NCBI GenBank assembly: GCA_955652025.1
Contig: CATPAO010000390.1
Coordinates: forward strand, 1-15,165
DNA length: 15,165 bases
Direction: 5' to 3'
From: Casimicrobiaceae bacterium
GTDB taxonomy: Bacteria; Pseudomonadota; Gammaproteobacteria; Burkholderiales; Casimicrobiaceae
The stretch's first letter is position 1. Each line of letters begins with the position of its first letter. The notes below the pieces were generated by a model. That model saw nothing but the letters and a program-made list of their open reading frames with translations, had not been told where the DNA came from and did no database searches. A program made the translations under genes and the position numbers. Below, in pieces: positions 6,314-12,600 of the stretch.

Positions 6314-7794
6314 TTGATGCCTGCGAGCGTTGCCGATTTGGCCGCCGCACTTCTTGCGGCAGCGGCTCCCGGCAGCAACGGCAACGTCAGCCGAAACCAG
6401 GCGCCGCGCTTGCCGTCGGCGCGATCGAGAAGCTCGATCCGCCCGCCATGCGCCATCGCATATTCACGCGCGATGGCCAACCCGAGACCCGAGCCCTTGA
6501 CGCGGCCGTCGACCGGCGCAGGGCCCTGATAGAACGAATCGAAGATGCGCCCGCGATGATCGGGGGCGATTCCCGGTCCCTGATCGATCACGTCGAGGAT
6601 CGCGTCGCTGCCCGAAGCGGCGGCGGCCAACTCGATCACTCCGGAGCGCGGCGAATATTTGATCGCGTTGGACACGAGATTGTCGACGATCGTGCGGATT
6701 TTTTCAGCGTCGCCCACAACAAGCGCCGGCTTGAGCTTCGTGTCGAACGAGATCAGCCGCGCAAGCGCCGCGAGCTTCTGCTCGCGCACGACTCGGGAGA
6801 CCACGTCCGACAGCACGATCGGCCCGACCGTCACCGGCTCGATCGCGCGCGACTGCTGGTAAGCCAACAAGTCCTCGATCAGCTTCTGCAACTCGAGCGT
6901 GTTGTCGCGCACGATGCGGACGATGTCCTGCTGCTCCGCCGACAAGCGGCCGCCGACGTTGTCGCGCAACAGCTCGGCGCCTTCGCGCACGGCGGTGAGC
7001 GGCGTCTTCAGTTCGTGCGAGACGTGGCGCAGGAACTGCGTTTGCTGCTGCTCCAACTCGGCGAGGCGCGTGCGCAGCCACTCGAGGCGCTGACCGACAT
7101 AGCGCAAATCCTGCGGCCCACTCACCTGAATCGCATGGGTGAAATCGGCGGTCCCCATCTCGCGAATCGCCTGATCGAGCTGGCGGATCGGCCGCGCGAT
7201 CAGCGTGGCGAACAGGATCGCGAGCGCGATCGCGATGCCGACGGTGGCGAGCCCGACGTAGAACCATTTCTCCCGACCCTGCGTCGCCGTGACCTGCAGG
7301 CGCTCGATCGCGCGCTGCGTCAGCTGATTGGCGGCTGTCGTCATCGCGCGCGCGCCGTCGACCAGCTGCGCATAGCCATCGACGATTTCGACGCCGATGT
7401 CGGACGTGCGCTGTGGTGCGGTCAGCCGCCGGTACAGGCGGGTCTCGCGTTCGGTGAGATCGGCGAGTGTGGCCTGCTGCGAGGGTTCGAGCGGCAGCGC
7501 GGCGAGCTGCTGCGCCGCCTGGCGGAACTCCTGTCGCACCGGGGCATAATCGTCGAGCAGGGCGTTGTCCTCGAGGATCAGGTGCTGGCGCGCGATCCGT
7601 TCGAGCGTTGTCGTCTGCTCGAACATCAGGCGGCTCGTCCGGCCGGCCTGTGCCGCCTGCAACACTTCCTCGCCGGCCTGCGACGCCAGCCGGTCGAGCG
7701 ACAGAATCAATTCGGCGAGCGCATAGACGAGCGGCAGGCTGACGAGTAGAAAGCCCAGCAGGATGAACTTGAGAAAGGAGCGAGGGTAATACAC
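6310..7794 (-). CDS. glrK: Sensor histidine kinase GlrK (QseE)
   Basis: This 494-residue inner-membrane kinase has transmembrane helix 1 at about 8-30, a periplasmic helical domain (31-177), transmembrane helix 2 (178-200) and a HAMP linker. The HisKA domain carries FLRHVSHELKTPL with H260 as the phosphorylated histidine. The catalytic domain carries the N box DNLVSNAIKY, G1 DQGPGIA and G2 GSGLGLA. The stretch SGPQDLRYVGQRLEWL before the HisKA domain and REGAELL after it are characteristic of GlrK. It phosphorylates GlrR. The start codon is GTG at 7794, with only a weak ribosome binding site. It is the first gene of the glrK-qseG-glrR operon and is divergent from folA. The signal sensed is unknown; in E. 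coli the system responds to envelope conditions. Confidence 0.95.
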   Translation of the reverse strand: MYYPRSFLKFILLGFLLVSLPLVYALAELILSLDRLASQAGEEVLQAAQAGRTSRLMFEQTTTLERIARQHLILEDNALLDDYAPVRQEFRQAAQQLAALPLEPSQQATLADLTERETRLYRRLTAPQRTSDIGVEIVDGYAQLVDGARAMTTAANQLTQRAIERLQVTATQGREKWFYVGLATVGIAIALAILFATLIARPIRQLDQAIREMGTADFTHAIQVSGPQDLRYVGQRLEWLRTRLAELEQQQTQFLRHVSHELKTPLTAVREGAELLRDNVGGRLSAEQQDIVRIVRDNTLELQKLIEDLLAYQQSRAIEPVTVGPIVLSDVVSRVVREQKLAALARLISFDTKLKPALVVGDAEKIRTIVDNLVSNAIKYSPRSGVIELAAAASGSDAILDVIDQGPGIAPDHRGRIFDSFYQGPAPVDGRVKGSGLGLAIAREYAMAHGGRIELLDRADGKRGAWFRLTLPLLPGAAAARSAAAKSATLAGIK

Positions 7795-7816
7795 GCAGTT
7801 CGGGCGGCCCGGTCGT

Positions 7817-7834
7817 TATAATCGCTGCGATTAT
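7817..7834. promoter_or_regulatory. Divergent folA/glrK promoter region with a 17-bp palindrome
   Basis: The intergenic stretch contains ATAATCGCTGCGATTAT (7818-7834), a perfect 8+1+8 palindrome. A plus-strand -10 box TATAAT (7817-7822) overlaps its left arm and points to folA. On the minus strand TATAAC (7820-7815), with TTGAGA 19 bp upstream, or CATAAT (7835-7830) could serve glrK. No strong -35 is seen for folA. The symmetry may reflect a shared operator or simply two overlapping -10 boxes. Confidence 0.45.
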
Positions 7835-7855
7835 GACACTCTCAATCGGATCCGG

Positions 7856-8410
7856 ATGCCGCTTGCCGACCCGCTCCCCTTCCCCGCCCGTGCGGCCACG
7901 CGAGCCGTTGTCGCGCCGGCGCGCCTCGTGCTGATCGCGGCCGTGGCGAAGAACGGCGTCATCGGCGCCAACAACGGATTGCCGTGGCGCCTGCCCGACG
8001 ACTTGAAGCGCTTTCGCGCAGTCACGACCGGCCATGCCGTGATCATGGGGCGCAAGACTTGGGAGACGTTGCCGCGGGCGTTGCCGGAGCGGCAGAACAT
8101 CGTTGTCACCCATCGTGCCGACTATCAGGCAGCCGGCGCGGAGGTCGCAGGGTCACTGGATGAAGCGTTGCGGCGCGTCGCATGTCCGGCGCCGGCATTC
8201 TGCATCGGCGGCGCCGAGCTCTATCGGCTCGCACTGCTGCGCGCCGACGAATTGCATTTGACCGAAATCGACCGCGCGTTCGACGGCGACACGCACTTTC
8301 CAGCATTCGACCGCGGCACGTGGCGCGAAACCGCGCGCGAATCGCACTGCCAGGCCGATCCCGGCCGATTCCATTACGCGTTCGTCACTTATCGCCGCGC
8401 CGTTGATTGA
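7856..8410 (+). CDS. folA: Dihydrofolate reductase
   Basis: FolA reduces dihydrofolate to tetrahydrofolate with NADPH and so recycles the product of ThyA. The core starts at LIAAVAKNGVIG and has the Met20-loop region NNGLPWRLPDDLKRF, with the catalytic acid at D49. The cofactor-binding stretch HAVIMGRKTWETLP and the second glycine motif CIGGAELY (116-123) are also present. With the ATG at 7856 it has 184 residues, about 24 more than usual at the N terminus, and the extra part is Ala/Pro-rich. A GTG at 7928 would give a typical-length protein. The ATG is preferred because a TATAAT box lies just upstream of it and the GTG lacks a ribosome binding site. It appears intact. Confidence 0.95.
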   Translation: MPLADPLPFPARAATRAVVAPARLVLIAAVAKNGVIGANNGLPWRLPDDLKRFRAVTTGHAVIMGRKTWETLPRALPERQNIVVTHRADYQAAGAEVAGSLDEALRRVACPAPAFCIGGAELYRLALLRADELHLTEIDRAFDGDTHFPAFDRGTWRETARESHCQADPGRFHYAFVTYRRAVD

Positions 8411-8456
8411 ACACGCCCTTGCTCGGTAACCACGCCTTTTCTTTGGGAGACCAAAA

Positions 8457-9029
8457 ATGTCCGAAGACGAATTTCACGTTCACGGTCCGCACGATCATGA
8501 GGTCGAAAATGCCGCGCATTCCGGCGATCCGTTCGCCGGGCGCATTGCGGTCATGACCGCCATCTTCGCCACACTCGGCGCGCTATTCGGCTACATGGCC
8601 GGCAAGACACAGAACGACGCGCTTCTGTTCAAGAACGAGGCCGCGATCAGGAAGACCGAGGCCTCGGATCAGTGGAACTTCTATCAGGCGAAAAGCAACA
8701 AGCAGAACCTGGCCGAATTGGGCGCGACACTGGTTGTGGGCGACCAGGCCGAGAAATACAAGTCCGAAGCCAAGCGATACTCCGACGAAAAAGCCGCGAT
8801 CATGCAGGACGCGAAAAAGTTCGAGGAGCAGTCGAACGAGGCCGAGGGCAGCAGCGAAGCGTCGATGCACGTCCATCATCGTTGGGCACAGGCGATGACG
8901 CTGATCCAGATCTCGATTGCGCTTGCCGCCATCACGTTGCTGACCCGCAATAATCAGCTCAAGTACGTTGCGTATGGCGCCGCGGCCGTTTCGGTCGGCC
9001 TGGGTGCGCTCGCGCTGTTGCATATCTGA
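8457..9029 (+). CDS. DUF4337 family membrane protein
   Basis: This 190-residue protein has a His-rich acidic N terminus (FHVHGPHDHE), a first transmembrane helix at about 29-47 (AVMTAIFATLGALFGYMAG), a long charged helical region (50-140) rich in Lys, Glu and Ala, and two closing transmembrane helices (about 143-188). This layout fits DUF4337, a family of unknown function. The charged region probably lies on one side of the membrane and may be a coiled coil. A clear ribosome binding site (GGGAG) precedes the ATG. It follows folA by 46 bp on the same strand and may be co-transcribed. Its stop is 27 bp from that of the convergent sulfatase. Confidence 0.9.
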   Translation: MSEDEFHVHGPHDHEVENAAHSGDPFAGRIAVMTAIFATLGALFGYMAGKTQNDALLFKNEAAIRKTEASDQWNFYQAKSNKQNLAELGATLVVGDQAEKYKSEAKRYSDEKAAIMQDAKKFEEQSNEAEGSSEASMHVHHRWAQAMTLIQISIALAAITLLTRNNQLKYVAYGAAAVSVGLGALALLHI

Positions 9030-9056
9030 TCGCCCGCACGGGCGCGGCACCGCCGT

Positions 9057-10616
9057 CTACCAGATGCCGATGTGGATGCCGTGGCGGCGATGGCCGTCCG
9101 TGCGGTGCAGGACTTCGGCGTCGGTGACTGTCGTCCGTCGTTTGGCGGCGGCGAGCCAGTCGAACAGGCGCTCCTTGAGCTCCGCTTCAACGGTGGCGTG
9201 ATCCGCGGTCGCACCGAGGTCGAACGCTTCGCCCGGATCGGCGGCGAGATCGAAGAGTTGGGCGCGCATGCCCTGCCAATGAATGTATTTCCAGCGTTCG
9301 GTGCGCACCATCCACGCGCGGCATTCGTGCACGTCGCGCCGCTGCACCTGACGCGCGCGGCGAAATCCGTAGTCCAGCTCGGCGTAGGCGCAATCACGCC
9401 ATGCCGACGCCTCGCCACGGGTGAGCGGCAACAGCGAGCGGCCTTCGACGCGATGCGCCGGCGATGCCAGGCCGAGCGCTTCCAGGATCGTCGGCACGAC
9501 GTCGACGCCTTCGACAAAGCGCGAATCGCCGCTGCCGCGCGTCGCATCCGCGGCGGGCGACGGATCGTAGAGCAGAAATGGCACCCGCACGATCTCGTCG
9601 TACAGGAGCTCCTTCTCGCCCAAGCCCCGATCGCCCAGAAAGTCGCCGTGGTCCGACGTGAACACGATCAACGTGTCGCGCATCCGTCCGGCGCCGTCGA
9701 GCGCCCGCAAAACGCGGCCGAAATGATAGTCGACGTGCGCGCAGAGTCCCATGTACGCGGGCCGCACGTGACGCGCGACATCCTCGCGCCCGAAGCTTCG
9801 GCACTCCTCGTGCTCGCGGTAAGCACGCACCACCGGATGCTCGTCGGCGCCGCCGTCCTGCGCCCCGCGCCGGAGCGGTCCGATGTCGCCGCCGCGATAC
9901 AACGCATGCCACGGCGCGGGCGCGACATAGGGCCAGTGCGGCTTCACATACGACAGATGCAGCACCCACGGTTGTTCGCCTTGGTCGCGAATCCAATCGA
10001 GCGCGAGGTCCGTCATATACGCCGTCTCCGAGTGCTCGTCGCGCACGCGCGCCGGCAGGTGGACGTTGCGCATGTGCCAGCCGGAGACCACCTGCCCACG
10101 GTCCTCCATCGCGATGACGAAATCGCTCCAAGGATCGCCGCTCGTGTAGCCATGCGCGCGCAGATAGTTGGCGTAGCCCGACTCCGGACCCGGAGGCGAA
10201 TGGCCGTCGTAGCGGTCGAGCGCGACGAACCCGCCCTCGCGCAACAACGCGCCGCGTTCCGCTTCGATCTCGATGCCAAAACGCGCCAGCGCGTCGTCGT
10301 CGGGCAGCACGTGCGTCTTGCCCGCCAGCGCCGCGGTGCGTCCCGCCACGCGCAGGTAATCGCCGAGCGTGTACTCCGCCGCCGACAGCGGAACGCGGTT
10401 CCACGTCGCGCCGTGCGAGTTCACGTAGCGTCCGGTGTAGAGCGACATACGCGACGGCCCGCACACGCCGGCTTGCATATACGCATGATCGAAGCGCACG
10501 CCTCGCGCACCCAGCGCGTCGAGGTGCGGCGTGTGGACCCGTCCGCCGTAGCAGGACAGATGGTCGCGACGGAGCTGGTCGCACATAACGAAAAGCACGT
10601 TGCGAACGACGTCCAT
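9057..10616 (-). CDS. Type I sulfatase / phosphonate monoester hydrolase-like enzyme
   Basis: This 519-residue member of the alkaline phosphatase superfamily has the sulfatase signature C52-G-P-S-R, in which the cysteine would be converted to formylglycine by a maturase. Metal ligands include D13 (CDQLRRDH) and D322-H323 (FTSDHGD). GKTH (99-102) and KPHWPY are also conserved. The single Asp in the first motif and the overall length resemble phosphonate monoester hydrolases and related arylsulfatases. The substrate cannot be told from sequence; a sulfate, phosphate or phosphonate ester is possible. No signal peptide is seen, so it is probably cytoplasmic. The frame is open to 10847, but that part is the antisense of tRNA-Leu, so the ATG at 10616 is chosen. 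A weak promoter (TTGCCC-N17-CATTAT, 10728-10700) lies upstream. Confidence 0.93.
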   Translation of the reverse strand: MDVVRNVLFVMCDQLRRDHLSCYGGRVHTPHLDALGARGVRFDHAYMQAGVCGPSRMSLYTGRYVNSHGATWNRVPLSAAEYTLGDYLRVAGRTAALAGKTHVLPDDDALARFGIEIEAERGALLREGGFVALDRYDGHSPPGPESGYANYLRAHGYTSGDPWSDFVIAMEDRGQVVSGWHMRNVHLPARVRDEHSETAYMTDLALDWIRDQGEQPWVLHLSYVKPHWPYVAPAPWHALYRGGDIGPLRRGAQDGGADEHPVVRAYREHEECRSFGREDVARHVRPAYMGLCAHVDYHFGRVLRALDGAGRMRDTLIVFTSDHGDFLGDRGLGEKELLYDEIVRVPFLLYDPSPAADATRGSGDSRFVEGVDVVPTILEALGLASPAHRVEGRSLLPLTRGEASAWRDCAYAELDYGFRRARQVQRRDVHECRAWMVRTERWKYIHWQGMRAQLFDLAADPGEAFDLGATADHATVEAELKERLFDWLAAAKRRTTVTDAEVLHRTDGHRRHGIHIGIW

Positions 10617-10759
10617 CGCGATCGGAGCCCAAGGTTCGAGGCGCGGGAGGTCGGGACAGATTGAGCCGAGACTTCGACCCGACCGTCGAGATTTCCGCGA
10701 TAATGACGGTTTTGCCGTCACCGGGCAACGCGACGATCGCTTTGTCCGGAACCTCCTTC

Positions 10760-10846
10760 GCCGGGGTGGCGGAACTGGTAGACGCAGCGGACTCAAAATC
10801 CGCCGGTAGTGATACCGTAAGGGTTCGAGTCCCTTCCCCGGCACCA
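10760..10846 (+). tRNA. tRNA-Leu (anticodon CAA)
   Basis: The acceptor stem GCCGGGG (10760-10766) pairs with CCCCGGC (10836-10842), followed by discriminator A and an encoded CCA. The anticodon stem GCGGA/TCCGC holds the loop CTCAAAA with anticodon CAA (10794-10796), which reads UUG. The long variable arm CGGTA-GTGA-TACCG is typical of class II tRNA-Leu, and the T arm is GGG-TTCGAGT-CCC. All expected parts are present. Confidence 0.97.
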
Positions 10847-10889
10847 CTGAACGTCATCAAAGCGGTTCACGTCGATTCACGATTGAGCA

Positions 10890-11135
10890 TCACGGCTGAG
10901 CAATTTCGATGGAGCCACCCACTCGCAACGCCTCGTCAATGAAGCATCTCAGCGCAATTGACGCAACGCCCGGATTTACCGCGCGGTCCACAAAGTAAAA
11001 GCCATCCGGTTCCAACCTGTAATTGTAGATCTCGGCCATGGCGCTTCTTTCGATTGGGCTCGGCAACTGCCTGAACAAGCGACTGGGGTTGAAATTGGCT
11101 GGCACAGCGAACCTAATTTTGTACTCGATGTCCAC
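10890..11135 (-). CDS. Small hypothetical protein, candidate integron cassette gene
   Basis: I do not recognise the family. Using the GTG at 11135 (GGAA just upstream) the protein has 81 residues, starting VDIEYKIRFAVPANFNPS and containing MAEIYNYRLEPDGFYFVD. Composition is that of a real globular protein with no membrane segment. An earlier start at 11231 would run through the attC site and give a basic low-complexity extension, so it is rejected. The start lies 24 bp after the R' box of the attC site, as is usual for a cassette gene. No attC is seen after its stop, where only 43 bp separate it from tRNA-Leu. Confidence 0.6.
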   Translation of the reverse strand: MDIEYKIRFAVPANFNPSRLFRQLPSPIERSAMAEIYNYRLEPDGFYFVDRAVNPGVASIALRCFIDEALRVGGSIEIAQP

Positions 11136-11158
11136 GTGTTCCGCGACAGAATGACGGC

Positions 11159-11239
11159 GCCTAACGTCTGCGGTGAGGCGCGCGTGCAAGCAAGCGAAGC
11201 GCCGCTTGCACAGCGTCGCCCTCGACCGCACGGTTAGAT
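11159..11239 (-). other. attC integron recombination site
   Basis: The ends match the R boxes: RYYYAAC as ATCTAAC (11239-11233) and GTTRRRY as GTTAGGC (11165-11159), and the inner 5 bp pair perfectly (CTAAC/GTTAG). Inside, TGCGGTGAGG (11169-11178) pairs with CCTC-G-ACCGCA (11220-11230), leaving one unpaired base. Next come a CGC/GCG stem and the perfect 8-bp GTGCAAGC/GCTTGCAC stem around a 12-nt loop. The whole 81 bp fold into one long imperfect hairpin. The extra base, read as C in the left arm of the minus-strand site, matches the usual extrahelical base of L''. This sets the cassette direction as minus, the same as the genes on both sides. Confidence 0.78.
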
Positions 11240-11278
11240 GGCGTAAGGTGCATACGGTTCAGTCCAGTCTTTTCGGTT

Positions 11279-11911
11279 TCACTGCATCGGCGGTGGTACA
11301 GGTGGGTAATACTGAGGTGCTTCTCCGCGATCGAACATCCCGTAGTCGCGCATCACTTCAAATACGCGAAAGTATTCGGTCGTCGAATCCGCAAAAAGTT
11401 GTTGGCCAAAGCCGACACCGCCGTCAGACGACGGAACGTCAACAAGATGAGCGAAAATTCCGGGCCTATAGACGCTCTCGAACACATCGCGTCTCCAAGG
11501 CGTTTCCACCGGCAGCTCTCGATTCCGCGATTCAGAGGCAACGACAAAAGTCGGTGGCCGCCTCTTGGGGTCGTTATACGGACTCAGACGCTCGGGACGC
11601 CACGCCGTTTTCTTGGGCCGCTCCTCGTGGATGACCTGTGCAATCCGAATTCGGTAGTCGGCGAAGACTTTTTGGCGGCCTGTTTCTTGAACCGTATGGT
11701 GCTTTGCATCGACCCGCCAAGCGATCATGGATCCTTCGTCCTGCCATATCTGATAGGAAAGCAGGAGATTCTTTCGATTCAAGCTCTTGAACCTGTCGAT
11801 GAAGAGGCAGCCGCCCATCGCCTCGAGAAATGGTTTTAATGAAGCTGCGAGATCGAGATAGCGATCGATTTGCCCTTCTTTGATCTGAACTTCAAAAAAT
11901 TGCGAAATCAT
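11279..11911 (-). CDS. ABM-domain (antibiotic biosynthesis monooxygenase-like) protein, candidate cassette gene
   Basis: This 210-residue protein has a dimeric alpha-beta barrel of the ABM type in residues 1-97 (MISQFFEVQIKEGQ, LLSYQIWQDEGSMIAWR, KHHTVQETGR). ABM proteins act as small monooxygenases or as domains of unknown function. Residues 98-210 are an extension I do not recognise, ending in the proline-rich YYPPVPPP. ABM proteins are often only about 100 residues, so the extension is unusual. The ATG at 11911 is chosen because the ABM fold starts there; the frame is open to 12112 but the upstream part is not protein-like. The stop lies 39 bp before the attC site, the normal order for a cassette (gene, then attC). 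Confidence 0.75.
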   Translation of the reverse strand: MISQFFEVQIKEGQIDRYLDLAASLKPFLEAMGGCLFIDRFKSLNRKNLLLSYQIWQDEGSMIAWRVDAKHHTVQETGRQKVFADYRIRIAQVIHEERPKKTAWRPERLSPYNDPKRRPPTFVVASESRNRELPVETPWRRDVFESVYRPGIFAHLVDVPSSDGGVGFGQQLFADSTTEYFRVFEVMRDYGMFDRGEAPQYYPPVPPPMQ

Positions 11912-11995
11912 GACTGTTGGCACCTTTCGAGATGGACAGGAGCTCAATTGCGCTGCCGGGTGTACTTCATGAGCAGCGCCATTCCTACTGGAGCC

Positions 11996-12066
11996 ATCTA
12001 ACAAGACCGGCCCGCCGCCACCGACGATCGCCAAGTAGAAGGCGTGAACCGCAGGGTCCGTTGAAC
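11996..12066 (-). other. Weak attC-like site
   Basis: GTTCAAC (12066-12060) fits RYYYAAC and GTTAGAT (12002-11996) fits GTTRRRY, 71 bp end to end. It begins 6 bp after the stop of the upstream gene, the expected place and length for attC. The inner arms pair poorly (only GACC/GGTC and a few scattered pairs), so it may be degenerate or a chance match. Confidence 0.3.
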
Positions 12067-12072
12067 GCCGGG

Positions 12073-12507
12073 CTACGCGTTCTTGTCGCGTGCCTTGAAA
12101 CTGGCGTACCACTGGCGCGAAAATAGGAACCGCCAGAGGTTGCAGAGTTGCTCCGCATATATGCGTCTCAGAAAGTCTCGTGAACCCGCGAATGGAAGCG
12201 CCTGATTACGTTCCAACGAGTGGCCGAATTTTTGCAGTACCAAAGACACTACGATACATGGGAGTGCCGCGACGAGTAGCCATAGGTCGATGGCAATACC
12301 TGCAATAAGCAGGAAGTTGCCGACCACAAACAGTGGAACGGCGAAAAGGTGAATCAGTAAATTCGTTCCGGTGTACAGGGGGCGTCTCTCTCCACGCCCA
12401 TGACAGAAGCTCTGGAAAGGACATGCATTTCTGTCTTCGGGTTCATCCTGCGCCACGTTGGACGCTCCACTGCTACTTGCCTGACGACTCAATATAGTTG
12501 GCCGCAC
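12073..12507 (-). CDS. Mpo1-like / DUF962 membrane protein
   Basis: The frame starts at GTG 12507 (144 residues). A second GTG at 12456, with GGAG nine bases upstream, gives 127 residues and may be the true start. The body has two hydrophobic segments, NLLIHLFAVPLFVVGNFLL and LWLLVAALPCIVVSLVL. Conserved histidines lie in IHLFAVP and in FGHSLERNQAL, the pattern of DUF962/Mpo1 proteins. Yeast Mpo1 is a dioxygenase acting on 2-hydroxy fatty acids; the bacterial role is not established. The gene has lower GC than the housekeeping genes. Its stop is followed after 6 bp by the weak attC-like site. Confidence 0.7.
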   Translation of the reverse strand: MRPTILSRQASSSGASNVAQDEPEDRNACPFQSFCHGRGERRPLYTGTNLLIHLFAVPLFVVGNFLLIAGIAIDLWLLVAALPCIVVSLVLQKFGHSLERNQALPFAGSRDFLRRIYAEQLCNLWRFLFSRQWYASFKARDKNA

Positions 12508-12600
12508 CGGCTCGGCCGAGGGAAACGTCGTCGCCGGGCGAGCTGCATGGCATGTACGACGCCGTCGGTCGCGATGTCGTTTGGTTGCATCATGCCCATG

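Noticed and set aside
9031..9044. Hairpin CGCCCG-CA-CGGGCG between the convergent DUF4337 and sulfatase genes
   Set aside because: The loop would be only 2 nt and no T-run follows on either strand, so it is not a credible intrinsic terminator.
10617..10860. Long minus-strand frames running through the tRNA-Leu region upstream of the sulfatase
   Set aside because: These are the well-known spurious translations of the antisense of tRNA-Leu (sequences such as GLEPLRYHYRR and GEGTRTLTVSLPADF). The sulfatase proper starts at 10616.
12210..12227. Near copy of the 3969-3984 sequence (CCAACGAGTGGyCGAA) inside the Mpo1-like gene
   Set aside because: It lies within codons for conserved residues (FGHSLERN), has no partner arm and no sigma-54 box, so it is most likely chance.
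12489..12600. 36-codon minus-strand ORF beginning MGMMQPNDIATDG between the S74 and Mpo1-like genes
   Set aside because: It has no ribosome binding site and a basic low-complexity second half; it overlaps the start of the next gene in another frame and nothing supports translation.
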